A DNA stretch of 64,000 nucleotides from assembly GCA_949128115.1 (NCBI GenBank), contig OX421964.1, positions 31,116,177 through 31,180,176 of the forward strand, in the 5' to 3' direction. The translations under genes and the position numbers were made by a program. The notes beneath the pieces are model-generated. The model did no database searches. It was not told the origin of the DNA and saw only the letters and a program-made list of their open reading frames with translations. This document shows, in pieces, positions 1 to 12,158 of this stretch (its first letter is position 1; each line of letters starts with the position of its first letter). Source of the stretch: Anaspis maculata (Eukaryota > Arthropoda > Insecta > Coleoptera > Scraptiidae).

Positions 1-788
1 TTTAATTAACAATGAGAGAATTTTGAGGATTCTGGGAATGGTATAAAAAAAATGAAATCTGAGGTGGGAAGCTTGAGAATTAACACCCTGTATATGATCA
101 TTATCAAATATCAAATTATATTATTTGAACTTGGAACAAGAAACCGCAATATTTTCCAATATTTGAATATAGGGTTTCAAAAAAACGTGGAAGTTTTTCT
201 GAAACACTCTGTATACTGCAAGATGTAGAAAATATTGGTGTCTAAATTTGAATTCTATTGAGTTTTGTTCCTTGAACTCGTGTTCCTTATTATTTATATG
301 ATACGAACAATAATCCTTTTTATTTATTACATATTCAAAATTTGAATTCTACAGGAGAAATTGTTGCAAAAAACTCTTCTCCCTGCCAATTTATTCTATA
401 GGGAAAAATTTTACAGGGGGGGGGGGATTTCGGTCGATCACCCTGTACATCTCCCCAAAGGTGGGCCCCTGAAGGTGATTTTCATTCAATACATTTATCC
501 CAAACTATCTAACACGCTAAAGGTAAAATAATAAAATTTAGCACATTCACGGATCTTTTCATGCTCAGTCAAGTGGGAATATCTTCAAAATTTTCATACC
601 TGAGGGCGTATTTTTGGAACGTGTTGATTCATTTTCCATGAGAAAATCGTGCGGTTACTATATAAGCCAATCGCAGGAGCGGAAACAGGCGGTTATACCA
701 CAGCAATCGTATACGTGCATTCATCTCGTCGGTTTCAAAAATACGGAACCTGAGGTTGCTCGAGGTTAAGTGGAAGAAGTGGAATTCA
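1..788. other. No gene or clear repeat seen
   Basis: AT-rich sequence without a convincing reading frame. It has an 11-base G run at 416-426 next to the phrase 'cgatcaccctgta', which resembles the TACAGGGT-type ends of fold-back elements elsewhere in the window, so a decayed element end is possible. Nothing else can be supported. Confidence 0.5.
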
Positions 789-1901
789 ACTTTTTGACTT
801 GCTTTTTCAGCGCACTTTGCCAAAAAATGGGAAAAAGGTGCTTCAAGCTTAACTTTGTCCGTCCGTTCGTCCGTCCGTCTGTTTGTACCCAGGATAACTC
901 CTCAGGAAAAAGAGATATCGATGTGGTGTAAGCGCTGGATCGATAGTACATACGTCCAGGATGTCAATAACTTTTGGTTTTTTGTGACTTTGCCGCCATC
1001 TTTGATCCGCCATTTTAAATTTCTCTAAAAGTGATCCGATTGGAATGAAATTTGCAGGCGATGTGAACCACATCAAGATACATCTAATTTTCGACAATTG
1101 ATGCTCTGCCGCCATCTTTTATTTGCCATATTGAGCATGTTTTAAAGTGATAGAGTTAGGAGAATTATGACATAACGAAAAGAGATATCGATGTGGTGCA
1201 AACGCCAATCGTATGCGTACGTGTCCACCATATAAAGTTCAACAATGGTTTTTGTCACTTGGCCGCCATCTTTGATCCGCCATTTTGAATTTTCCTGAAA
1301 GTGCGGTCCGACTTGAGTGACATTTGCAGGCGATGTAACCTTCATTAGGATACATCCGATTTTGGACAATTGATGCTCTGCCGCCATCTTGTATTCTCCA
1401 TATTGAACATATGTATATTAGAGTACAGCTAGAAGAAATCTGTCCCAATGAAAAGAGAAATCGATGTGGTGCTCCCGCCTATCGAACGCCTATCCACCAT
1501 AAAATTGACCACTGGTTCTTGTCACATGGCCGCCATATGTATGTTTTATCCGCCATTTTGAATTTCTCTTAAAGTGGTCCGATTTTAGTGAAATTTGCAG
1601 TCAATGTGAACTTCATTAAGATACATCCGATTTTGGACAAATGGGGCTTTGCCGCCATCTTGGCCGCCATATTGAAATTTTTTATTTGTGGAACGATTTT
1701 CATGAAACTTGGAACTTACCCCTGTCAAGCACAATCATTCTGATTTTTAAGCCTATTTTCATGATTCTGCCGCTATTTTGGCCGCCGTATTGGAATTTTT
1801 CGCGCAAATAACGGTAGAACCCTAATTAATTAACATCTTGCGTTCACTAATCCTTCAAGAAAAGTGCGCTACTGAGCCAATGAGGCATATTCGCTTGTTT
1901 T
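789..1901 (-). mobile_element. Helitron-like non-autonomous element, subfamily A, copy 1
   Basis: This is an inverted diverged copy of 12159-13386. The left end carries CAGCGCAC and a GTCC microsatellite at 857-880. The body consists of about 240-bp units, each with 'gccgccatctttgatccgcc' and 'agagatatcgatgtggtg'. The right end carries GTGCGCTACTGAG followed by AATGAGGCATATTCGCTTGTT. A central tandem array, an adjacent microsatellite and a subterminal hairpin (clear in copy 2, partly lost here) recall Helitron-derived, HINE/pearl-like elements. That class assignment is inference. No protein is encoded; the short frames reading 'MADQRWRPSDK' are translations of the repeat. Confidence 0.7.
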
Positions 1902-2024
1902 AGTTTTGACCTCAAAAATATTGGAGTTTTCAAATCGAATTTCGAAAGTTCCAGGGAAAATTCAGAAAAAATCAAGCTATTTCAAGCAGATAACTTTCTC
2001 CAGTTATATGATTTCCGACATCGG
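1902..2024. other. Spacer, nothing seen
   Basis: AT-rich spacer between the Helitron-like element and the small palindrome. No feature can be supported. Confidence 0.4.
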
Positions 2025-2138
2025 TATAGGCTGTCTGACTTCTACATGATTCTAGTGGGCTGTGTTTCTGGTCACTATCGGCCGATCGCGGCCTGAATCG
2101 CAGCTCACTAAAATCATGTAGAAATCAGACAGCCTGTA
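2025..2138. mobile_element. Small MITE (about 110 bp)
   Basis: Near-perfect inverted repeat. The left arm begins AGGCTGTCTGACTTCTACAT and the right arm is its reverse complement, ending ATGTAGAAATCAGACAGCCT. The arms are about 36 bp with a loop of about 35 bp that includes 'ggccgatcgcggcc'. TA lies at or next to both outer ends. There is no coding capacity, and the superfamily is not determined. Confidence 0.7.
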
Positions 2139-2473
2139 GGTATCAATTTTCGCAGAAAAATAAAACAACTCGATAATGGCCAAACTGAAAACGCAGTTCT
2201 AGAACTTTCCGGATGCGTATAGTAGGTAGATATGTGCCGTGATGCCAATACCAGTGACAGGCTCAATAATAATTCCAATTTGTCACTGTTTAGTAATTTT
2301 TCCACAAAGAATAACGATAACGCAAATCAAATTTTGGGCTAAAAAGCAAACTAAAAGCCTGCGATATTTCTTTTGGTTCTTATCTGACTATATCTGCCTG
2401 CTTTAACAATCTCAGGAAAATTTGTTCATAAGCTGTACAACATTTTCCACAATGAAGAGAGGGAAATCAGTAT

Positions 2474-2604
2474 CCAACTTTCCCACGAGAGTTTCACGCA
2501 TACCTGTGAACCCAGAACTAGCGGTATGTAGTAAATATTTGTACTAGCGGTATGTATGCGCTCACGGGTATGCGCGAAAGTGATTTCTGTCATGGGAAAG
2601 GTGG
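2474..2604. mobile_element. Small MITE (about 130 bp)
   Basis: Inverted repeat with left arm CCAACTTTCCCACGAGAG...TTTCACGCATAC and right arm GTATGCGCGAAAGTG...CATGGGAAAGGTGG. The loop contains a short direct repeat, 'actagcggtatgta', twice. No coding capacity. Confidence 0.65.
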
Positions 2605-5055
2605 ATTACCTGGACCAAGTTCCAGCAAAATTGATCGGCCGATCTATGGGAGTAATGACAAAAAGTTGATTTTCAAATTTCAACTCATGAACGCCTGCAA
2701 TCCTGAAGCTAGGTACGGTTGTGAGTAAAATAGTATACACTCTCGACGGTAAATGCATCATTTCTGCTTCGGGCTAAGACCTACAGGTGGAGCCGGAAGC
2801 TCTCTTTTTCCGCAGCAGTATCTAATTATGCATTTTCTGTCTCGGTTTATAATATACTTTTTTATGTTGAAAGTTGTTGATGGTGTAGTTATCGATATAA
2901 TAATAATTGACTGGATGATATACATGCATCAGTGTCTGCTGATGGTGGTAAATAAACGCATAAACATACTGATTATTAGATACCTATACCTATACTTATC
3001 TACCTAATAGGAAACATTGCGATTATGTATTACCTGTGCCAGTACTTAAGTAGGTAGTTACATACTTATAATACAAATTATTGTATTGGCAACAGCAACT
3101 TTGTAGACACAAAGTGAATCACTTTATTACTGGCAGGTGTTTAAGAAACTGCGAATGTCGATGTACTCTGACGATGAACCCAAACACATTATTCGTTATG
3201 TTAATGAAACACCGTACACATGATAAAGTTTTCGGTAGACAATCCAGACTTTTTATGTGAGTCATTGCGTATCTACCATCTACCGGATGATGCAAAAATC
3301 TAAATATCATTTTCCATAGTGTATTCTCGTCGATTGTTGTGACCTGCTGAAGGCTGCCACCAGTCACGTATAATGTGCGACCAGAGAGCGTCTATCATGC
3401 AGTCTTTCACCTGGACAGGTGTGGATCACGCCGCCTGATTGGTAAGCCTTGGGCGGCTAATCCATGAAGATCCACCATTGGTTCCCGATCTTTTGTCTTA
3501 AGCTTCCACCATCACGTGGGGCGTTCTATGCTCCTCTTTATATAATCGCTTTACGATAACTTTGCCGCACTACTACCGTTCTTCAATCGCTGATGGAAAT
3601 CTGAGAGAGAAAGATAATTAGAACTGAGCGCAAATTGAAATCGAGCTGATGAGGAAAACAGAATAGGTAGGTTATAACAGGAGGAAAGTTGTGATGGTGT
3701 GCCGATGCAAATTGCATCAAGGAAAGTAAAAGTGGTGTTATATAGGTACTTGATGAATGTTGCGCACGAAGGGCCGGAGACTTCGCCCCCGCGGACGCCC
3801 CTTAGCGCAAGCAGATGTTCTCGGCACGTATTGTTGTTTCCCCACGGGTGGGCTTTGTCGAGCCCCCCAAGCACACCTCTTTTTTACGCTGCCACCACCG
3901 GACTTGATACAGCGAATATCATCGGGCATGCCGGTGACGATATTTCAAGGTAATGCAAGAATCCTGTTGCAAAATACTATAGAGAAAATAATTTCCCTGG
4001 GGTCTAGGAAACATTCTAACAAAGTGTTCTTTTTTTACTTTTTGCAATGTTAATTAAACCAAGTAGATACATACTGCGATAGTTCGCACCCCGTTGTTTG
4101 GTACGGAAGGAGAATCAAACGAGCGGTCAAGAGGCGAACGTGTATAAAAATGGTGAAGGTGACGCTTATCAAGAGAGGAAATGGCGGAGGTGCCGCAAAT
4201 TATACCCACAAAAGTGTAGTTTGAAACTTTGGTTCTGGTGTAGCGGTTCGGTCAACTATGCGGCACATTTTTGTGTCACTTATTCTCTCTCCCTCTTTCT
4301 CTCTTATTTTCGCGCAAAACAAAAAGACGACGTCGTTCAAACTTATTCCAATTAATAAGAGCAAGAGGCGAGCATCAACAATCGTGGTGCGTCGAAAATA
4401 TTTATTTTAATTTAAAATACGACCATACCAAGCATCGATCTTCAGAGTTCTCTCTGGTGTAAGTATATGAATGCTGATGATGATCGCTGGCCGGGCCCTC
4501 TGCTCGTTCTCTCTTGCGGTCGTGGCATGTAAAAATCGGTTCGCCTTAATTTGTTTCTGGTTATTTAATGCCGTGCGGCACGCGAGAAACAACATGGCCA
4601 CGTTTTGAATTCTGCCCAGGAGTAGGCAGAAGGCAGCTTTCAATTTATTAAAACCGTCCCATCATAATTCCGACACTCCATTTGCGGCATTATGCACGCC
4701 CCGGCATGGCATCAGGAGTAAGGTATAAGAGCAGAAAATATATAAGGCATGCAGAGTATGTATAGCGGGTGAACATAATCATTATCGGCCGAAAACACGG
4801 GCTCTCACGGAGAGAGCAACAGAGCCAGCAGAGGCGAAACTTGGGGTGAGCACCGCAAGTAATTATTATGGCTCCATCCAAATTTCTGGGAGCTTATTAT
4901 GAGAGGACGTGCAAATTTAATGCGTATGAATAAAATTACATACGTTTAAGCTGGCAAGTATTACTTATTATTCTTTGGTTCTAAACCTGAAGCGTTACTG
5001 AATACTGCTTACTACCAACTTCCCTGTGATGGTGTATATAAGTAGGTATACAAGA
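2605..5055. other. Mostly single-copy-looking sequence, no gene identified
   Basis: Base composition is mixed, with higher GC patches at 3370-3540 and 3760-3950. A TATA-like 'ctctttatataatcg' lies near 3535 and a donor-like 'caaggtaatg' at about 3948, but no reading frame matches a family I know. Frames of about 60-107 codons overlap on both strands here, which is the pattern of chance frames. I see no internal repeat or inverted repeat, so this is a candidate host intergenic or intronic region. Confidence 0.4.
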
Positions 5056-5056
5056 T

Positions 5057-5600
5057 GTACAGGGTGAGCAACTTTGGATGTTTCCATAGAAGAACTTGGC
5101 AACCATAAGAGATATAGAAAAACGGGGTGATATTCCTCAATTTTGTTTCAACATCTCATCTTCATCGAATGATTCGTATTCGAAAAATGAGAACTATAGG
5201 TATGTATATGGTAATCGCCAAAAAAAAAATTAAAAATTTTTATTAGTGTTTTGGAATCTCCGCTGAGTATCCTATGCCGAGGCGATAAGTTGAAGTTGCA
5301 CGCCCTCTCTCGACGCAGTTATAAGCTGAATTATTCAGTTTTTACTTTCCCGATCTACACGGACATGAATTTGTGACGCAGACATGGTTTTGCTGTCGAA
5401 TGGGCCCGTTGGCTTTTGGCTGTCATCTGTCGAACGGAAATGTCACAAGTAAAAAATGACAGAAGTTACATCTCATGGCTCTCAATATGACTTGCATATG
5501 TCATTTGAAAGCTCGTGAAAAACTGTATCTAAATTAATTGAGAGTATTTCTCCATCTGTCATCTGTCACTTCTGTCAGATATTGAAAAATGTCAAAATTT
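5057..5600. repeat. Repeat fragment shared with 27425-27610 and 22085-22140
   Basis: It begins near TACAGGGTGAGC. The part at 5410-5600 (with 'aaaatgacagaag', 'catatgtcatttgaaagc' and 'tctgtcagatattgaaaaatg') is a diverged direct copy of 27425-27610. The part at 5375-5425 ('ttttgctgtcgaatg', 'ttggctgtcatctgtc') is repeated in inverse at 22085-22140. It is probably the interior of a decayed fold-back family. No coding potential. Confidence 0.6.
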
Positions 5601-6080
5601 TAAATTTTGCCATTCAATTATTCAAAATCTTTCCAATCGATTGGAACCAAATTTGGCAGAAAGCAACACAACAGATCAATCAAATTACGACTGTAGATTT
5701 TCCAGGGTTTCCCAGTCGGACGCTACAAATTTTTAAAATTTTCCCCTGGTCACTACTACCCGAGATGACCGCTCACTCGGATTTTGAATAGAATTACCCG
5801 CGTTTGGTGCATGACTTCACTCAGACGTTCTTTCCTGCTATGGTATAATTTTTTTTCGCAAAATTCCGACTCATATCGAAAGTAGATTGCATTGAGCGTC
5901 GTGTAGGTCAATTTTGTTGAAAATTTTGAAGTTAAAAAACACTGTCATGGTTTTTTAACAGAATTTTTTTTTAATAAACTTGCACATTCCGTGAAAAAAA
6001 AAATGCAGTGCAAACTTTGAACTGTGGTAAGTCTCACAAGATATTTATATTAGGTGAGGACTTCCTGCGAGCCGCGAGTT
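5601..6080. other. No feature seen
   Basis: AT-rich, with several poly-T/poly-A runs. One frame of 69 codons spans 5582-5791 but resembles nothing known. No repeat was detected by eye. Confidence 0.4.
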
Positions 6081-6262
6081 ATAGCTGAAGTAGAGATTGC
6101 ATTTTACTTTCCCGACCCCTACGCCCCACCAACATGGAAGGGAAAGTACTGTAATGTAATCGTGCAAAAAAAAAGTTTTGAGATTTCGACGGATAGGTAT
6201 ATCCATTTTGAGGTCCCCCAAGACGATTAAGACCATTTCCAGAATGATGTCTGTCTGCCTGT
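6081..6262. repeat. Truncated half of the 25691-25884 MITE family
   Basis: The phrases 'gggaaagtactgtaatgtaatcgtgc', 'gatatatcc/ggtatatccattttgaggtc', 'cccaagacgatta' and 'catttccagaatgatgtctg' match one arm of the palindrome at 25691-25884. Only one arm remains here, directly followed by the 6277-7156 fold-back. Non-coding. Confidence 0.6.
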
Positions 6263-6276
6263 GTGCGTGAGTGTAT

Positions 6277-7156
6277 AATCAATATCACGGCTTTCTGCAT
6301 TAAAGCAAGCTATGGAAAAATTGTGTTGTGTTGGTACGAATGATACGATGACAAGGGGATGTCAGCCAGTTGTCTACACGTGCAATTTTCAATGTGACAC
6401 CTTGTCACCTTGTCAAAGTATCATCCACGCGAAGTGCAAATTTTTGTGCATACGCCAGGAATCGTGAGTTCCTTTGGAGTGCTTTGCAGTGTGAAGGACA
6501 AGGGACATTGTCTTTACTGGTTGGTGGGTCTTCGCCAAGGTTGTGACGTTTTTGGCGGCTACTAATGAATGATGTCGATGATCGGCAGGATACTACTAGG
6601 ATGAAAAGGCCCACCAAGCACTGCAGTAGTGAGTACCAGGTACCTACTCAGCCCTAGCTCTACCTATTATACCTACTGCAACAGCAAGCAAGGTATGAAA
6701 ACATATGCTGGCAGACAACACAGTGTACCTACCTACTCACGCCCAAATTGTTTCGTCTCCGTACAGTTCAATAAGTCCATCTAAAGAATAAGTTCCCTCT
6801 TGGGTAGTGGGTTTTCCTTTTTACATCCCATTTCTTTGCGGCATCACGGACTTTCGGCATAATTTTCTCAGTGGCCGGCAAAAACCTAATAGCCTTGGCT
6901 AAGACCCACCAACCAGTGAAGAAAATGTCCCTTTTATCGTTCACACTACAAATCACCCAAAGAAAACTAACAATTCCTCGCATATTCTGGAAAATTTTCA
7001 CTTTCACGTGCATGACTCCCCGAGACGGTGACAATGTCACATTGAAAATTCCACATGAAGATAGCTAGCTGCCAACAAGTCGTCAACGTGTCATTCGTAC
7101 CAACGCAACCCATTTTTCCATAGCTTGCTCTAATGCAGAAAGCCGTGAAATTGATT
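6277..7156. mobile_element. 880-bp fold-back element
   Basis: Long imperfect palindrome. The left arm (about 6277-6565) starts AATCAATATCACGGCTTTCT and the right arm (about 6865-7156) ends AGCCGTGAAATTGATT. Internal landmarks also pair: 'ttggtgggtcttcgccaagg' on the left with 'ccttggctaagacccaccaa' on the right. The central loop of about 300 bp contains several TAGGTACC-like runs. No transposase is present; it is probably a non-autonomous DNA transposon. No clear target duplication could be read. Confidence 0.75.
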
Positions 7157-7590
7157 AAATCTGTGTCTCTGTTTGTAATCTTCCACGAGAGCTGCCGAAC
7201 CGTTAATCTGATCGACTCGAAATTTGATAATATGCAGACATGAGGTTTGTTCGCGTCGCATGAACTTTCTGCACTTTCTGCACTCAAACTGCTGTGATTG
7301 GTCAGGTTAGGTCCTGGTCGAATCCATCGGGACTAGCCGTTAATCGACCTCTGGGCCATTTCATTTTCTTGGATACCAAACGTGTGAGCTTTGTTATATC
7401 GGCCTGACAAATTTTATAGGTACATACTTAGGGTACATACATTTCTACGTCAAAATGACGGCCGCACGATGTTACAGATATAGGTGTGCCTCCTTTTGTG
7501 ACTTTTTGTGCTGTTAAAGGCAACACCGGACCCCGATCCCTTGTTCTTTACGTGTCGTTTGGAGCTTCGACAAGCCTCGTTGTAGCTTCA
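7157..7590. other. No feature seen
   Basis: Stretch of 434 bp between the fold-back and the LINE tail. It contains no frame or repeat that I can support. Confidence 0.35.
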
Positions 7591-8456
7591 ACAATAACAA
7601 TAATAACAATATTTATTTCTAACAGGCAAGTAAAGCCAAAATAAGAAAATAGGAAATTATAAAATACATAAACGCTACAGCCAGAACAGACAATGGTGCG
7701 ATTCTCTAAAAAATTACTTTACATAAAGGCTCTGTTACGCTGTTATTACCTAGGCAACAGCCAATGGCAGACACGTATTTTTACATAACAGAGAGTTTAT
7801 GGAATGTTATTTTTCAGAGAATCGCACCGCGAAACTTTGATTTTGCCCAAAGTGGTAAAGTGTAAATCACAGTCCTCAGAAACAGAATTGAATTGAATGC
7901 ATCACACATATAAAGTACTGGAGATCTATGCCTCAGGTTAGTGTTAGGAAGGTCACAATAAAAAGTGTGCTGAAGTCTAGATAACGATCCAGGTATGAGA
8001 TACCTCAGCTGTCCCACCAAATATGAACAGTCTATGTCTCCTCGACAGAGACGCACAAGAGATGTTACCGTAATCTTCGATCTGCGCCTATCCAGAGAGT
8101 CAACACTGAATTCACTCAATAGAGAATCGTGATCGTAACCTCTCGCTGGGTAAACTCCATCCTTTTTGGAATTTTGCGAGTTTCAAAAATCGTCCCTGGA
8201 CGGCCTCAATCGATTTACTATGCGAAGCATGAATGGGATGCCATATTAGTGCCCCATATTCCAGCCTAATGCGCATCAAAGACGAATACAACATCATCAA
8301 CCCTGAGACATCGCGAAAAAATTTACCATTTCTTCTGTAGATAAAACCTGGAGTAATCCTTTCAGCTTTCGAAACTCCAGCATCCTTTTGGCGTTTACGA
8401 CTTTCCTGTGTGGTTTGGTACCAGGGCTCCATGGTGTCTTTCAGTCTTCCCGTCAT
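7591..8456 (-). pseudogene. 5'-truncated non-LTR retrotransposon, reverse transcriptase C-terminal part
   Basis: On the minus strand 8112-8456 encodes 'LYSSLMRIRLEYGALIWHP' and 'SIEAVQGRFLKLA', the pattern found just after the polymerase domain of Jockey/CR1/I-type LINE ORF2 proteins. A frameshift near 8115 moves the continuation to 7829-8119, which includes 'DRRRSKITVTSLVRLCRGDID' and 'RHRSPVLYMCDAF'. A 3' UTR with AATAAA near 7610 follows, ending in a TTATTGTT-type microsatellite at about 7591-7615, as LINE tails do. Most of ORF2 and all of ORF1 are absent. The copy is further interrupted by a MITE at 7695-7828 and is not functional. Confidence 0.75.
7695..7828. mobile_element. 134-bp MITE nested in the LINE tail
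   Basis: Terminal inverted repeat GGTGCGATTCTCT at the left and AGAGAATCGCACC at the right, with internal pairing of 'aaattac' and 'gttattttt'. It lies inside the LINE 3' region and makes the LINE frame end prematurely in the MITE sequence, so it inserted after the LINE. The target duplication is not clear. Confidence 0.75.
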
Positions 8457-8771
8457 TTGAAGTCCTGATGGGGCCCCTACTTTCCTCGTTTTGTAGCTTT
8501 AAAATATCTTGTGTGTCTCTTGGGCTTGCTTTTGCCATTTGACGCCTAAACGGGCCAAGAAAAAACTTCAGGGGTTACTATGGTGAAGTATACCTATCTA
8601 AAGTAGATAATATAATCTGAAGCCCTATCGATCCCTTGGTGTCTTCATGTGTCTCTCGTTGTCTCGCTGTCCCGTTGAGCCCCCACCCCTCGTTTTTTCT
8701 TCAGTTTTCAGAACTCTTGTGCCAGTACCTCGTACCTACCCTTCTGATAAGCTCAAAGGCTGATTTCATAT
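8457..8771. other. No feature seen
   Basis: A 315-bp stretch upstream (in LINE sense) of the truncated LINE. It may include further decayed LINE sequence, but no motif can be recognised. Confidence 0.3.
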
Positions 8772-10608
8772 TAGCCCAGGCATATTAGGTTTCAACCCGT
8801 AACAAATTTCCACAAAGCTGAAATTTGGTATACGGGCCTTGTAAGACATAAGGAAAAACATATCAAAATAAACGGCTAAATGTTGCCATTTCAAATGCGT
8901 AAATGACACCCTTTAGCTTATATAAGTGAAAGAAATCATATGTAGATGCCTCAAGGCTTCACAATATTTGCTTGACGTTTGAATTATTGATAAGTAGTTT
9001 GGGTTGTCTGGAAAAAAAAGATCGGCAAAATTTATTTTGTTTTTCTCTCAAAAACCTCGAATTGATATCAGCAAGTGTGGTATCATTTCCAACTAAATCT
9101 TGGCCTCTGATATCAAATATGGTGTTCAAAATTGAATTGCAACACGATTAAACAAGTTTTACTGAAAAAACGACGATTTTTGCCATCCGAAATTGTCGTT
9201 TTGTAATTTCAGTTTCCATATGGTTAGAATCATCTCAATTGAGTATTTCCAACAGAATTCATTGTTCTTAACCATTTTATACTTGAAAACGATAAAACAA
9301 TGTGCCTGTATTCATTACAAGATCAGAAAATTGGTCTGTTGTGAAAGTGATTGTATGGCCAATTTTCTCCCGAAAATGCATACAATTTTTGCATTTCTTT
9401 TTTTTACTGATGAATGATGGGGCGGTTCCACTGTTTTTGTGTGTAATACTGAGTGAAGTTCTTCTTCTATCAGAAAATACCAAAAGCTATTGGATCTATC
9501 AGGCAATAGAAACATAAAATCATCCTTTCTGTAGCCGTTATTCCATTTTCAGAAAAAAAGTAGGTGTTAGCTTGTTTAATAAAAAATTGATACCCAGACT
9601 TTGGAATATAAATAGGCGTGAGCAATTGATGCTGTTTTTGTCCAAGATAAACATAAATACATATAGGATTTGTTGGCAATTTTCATTTTTGACAGCTTCA
9701 GACAATGATGCCCTTAAATGAAGAAACCACAATTTTTTTGTAGAGAATTCATTATTTTCGGGATGAGCACTGTGGATATCAACTGTTTGCTCATCAGTCT
9801 CATCACTTGGGTCTGTTTCGAAGATGGGAAGAAGAACCTATCACCAATGCTCAGCTTTATTGGCCATCACAAAATATTCTTACATTTTTCTCATTTGAAG
9901 AACCAGGAGAGAAATTCCATCTGCGCATACTATTCACGCCACTATCAAGCAGAAATGTTCCATGGCTACCGGAGTCCACTTTATAGCCAACAACATACCG
10001 TGTTTCCTTTGAGACCCACCTTATATTGTTAAAATGATTGGTTTTTCCAAAGAAACAGTTTTAGAGAAATGTGTCTGGGTGAATTTTTTGACTAGAAATT
10101 CAAAGCCTTAAAATCGTAGGAGACACAGAGGTGTAAGTCCAAATATTTTGATATGTTCTTCTCTAGGGATCGTACCAGTTATATCAATATTCAACTTTGT
10201 GCGACATTACTTGAGGCTTTAGATTCTCACATGGTTTTTCCTGAAATATCTGGGCGACAAATTAACACTCAACCGCCTTTCCCGCAGATCTCACCAATCA
10301 GAAGAGTTACAAGGACTCCCTCACACACTTAAGCACTAACAACAAATCTCTATTGTTCATTTGAAACATATCTTATATCGATCGGATACTCCGTTCACTT
10401 GCAGGAACAGCTTGGAGATAGGTATCTGTCTAATTCTTAGAACTTGACCTTTGAGGATGAAAATCAAAGGACGCACGAGGGTGTAAGTCCGAGTATTTTG
10501 ATATGTTGTTCCGTAGGTCCAATAGAACATACGAGTATGTACCAAAATTCAGCTTTGCGCGAATTTGTTACGGGTTACCACGATTTTTCGACTAAAATGC
10601 CTGGGCTA
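8772..10608. mobile_element. 1.84-kb fold-back element with TAT flanks
   Basis: The left end reads TAGCCCAGGCAT and the right end ATGCCTGGGCTA; both are flanked outside by TAT, a possible 3-bp target duplication. Inner pairs include 'caacccgtaacaaatttc' (left) with 'cgcgaatttgttacgggtta' (right), and 'acatatcaaaata' with 'tattttgatatgt'. The right arm holds two direct copies of one segment ('gtgtaagtcc...attttgatatgtt' near 10130 and 10480), so that arm has been partly duplicated. Frames inside (up to 104 codons) are unrecognised. Confidence 0.65.
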
Positions 10609-11382
10609 TATGTCGTTTGAAACCCTGACGTGCAAATATTTAGACCTTAGCTCCAGGTATTCAACCCCTGGGCTGATTCATCACCAATTATTCTTTAAAC
10701 AAGAGATGATTGGTTTTTGAACATTTTCCCAAAAAAAATTCAACATTTTCCTAAAATTATTCTCAACATTTTCCCAAATATTTCCCAGTTGGAGAAAATA
10801 ATGGAAACTTTCCCCTGTGACACCGAATATTTTAACGAATGAGGTTCCGAAGCCAGTTGGAACTCCTGAACCGCAGCGGGTTTTTTTTTCAAGTGTACAC
10901 GTATAAGTGGAGTAGTTCAGGATAGTCATTCGATGATATTTTTCTCCAATTCCTCTCCCGAAGGGACGCTCAGTCAAAATCATTACTGACGTCTCTGGAT
11001 ACCACCGGAGAAAGTTTTGTGTCGTTCACAACAGATGTTTTTTTTGTGGGGGGGGGGGGGGATTTTGAAATCACACCAACAGATTTCCAGAGTTTTCTTC
11101 CCTGGAAAAACTGCAAATTCTCAACTTTTTATATCGTGAACAGAATGTTACATTTTTTTGAACAAAAAGTAACTAGTTCTTGAACATTTTCTTACAATTT
11201 CTCCATTTTTTTCTCAATAACTATGGAAGACGCTTCAAATTTTTCCCAATATTGCTCTCAAATTTCAACTTCCAATCCAAAAAGACGTCTCGCACAAATA
11301 ATTCCATCTGTTCCTTTGCTACTCGATCGTCGGGAAAGTTTTGGGGTGACAGAACAGATTTTTTTATTGCTAATCAACATTA
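10609..11382. other. No gene seen; G run at 11048-11061
   Basis: It contains repeated 'cattttcccaaa' phrases at 10720-10790 and a 14-base G homopolymer at 11048-11061. A 101-codon frame at 11180-11485 runs into the next element and is not recognisable. Confidence 0.4.
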
Positions 11383-12158
11383 TAGTCCGGATGTTAAGGG
11401 CCATAATACCACCACCACCTTGCATTTAATGATTAAGCAAGGCCGTTTGGTACGAATGTTGTACATACCTATGTCTCAATTTTAAGAGGTGTTGCCAAGA
11501 TGTTGGTCCGTGCAGACGCCGTATACAGGTGATCAAAAATGCAAAAATTCCAACTCATGAACCAAAAAAGTTGAAGTCATGAAAATCAGCACGTAGATTC
11601 AAAATTCAATGCTCATTGGGCTGAAACAAACCGCGTCTGAATATTTTTGGCCGTTTCCGAAATATTTTTAGTTTAGTGGTCGATTTCATGGAAATGAACA
11701 TTTTACAAAAAATCAGTGATTTTCCAAGATATTTTAATAAAACTTTACATGTCGACAAAGAATGACCTCATGGATTGAATGTGATGTGTTTCCACCGTCC
11801 CCGCCTACTATTTTCTAAAATATGACAGTCGACTCCTTTTTCTCTTATGGCCGCCATCTTGAATTCGCCCATTATGGAATAAGTCGAAAATCAATTGGTA
11901 CTAGCAGTAATAGTCATACTCAATGATATAAATGCAAAAGTAACCATTTTTGGTGAGTAATTTTTTGTAATTGGCCACTTGGAAATGTTAGACCCATTTT
12001 TACGAGTTTTATAGCACTTCGGCGCTTAACACGCCCAAAATGACCATTGGTAAGATGGAAATGGGGTTTTGGAACAATCCATTATCTTGTTTGATCTGTT
12101 GGGCAACTGTGCATATCCGAAAAAAAAATGTAATACAAGAAATGACCCACCGACAAAA

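Noticed and set aside
3644..3665. CTGATGAGG followed by GAAAAC as a second hammerhead core
   Set aside because: There is no helix II between CTGATGA and GAAA and no cleavage triplet in position.
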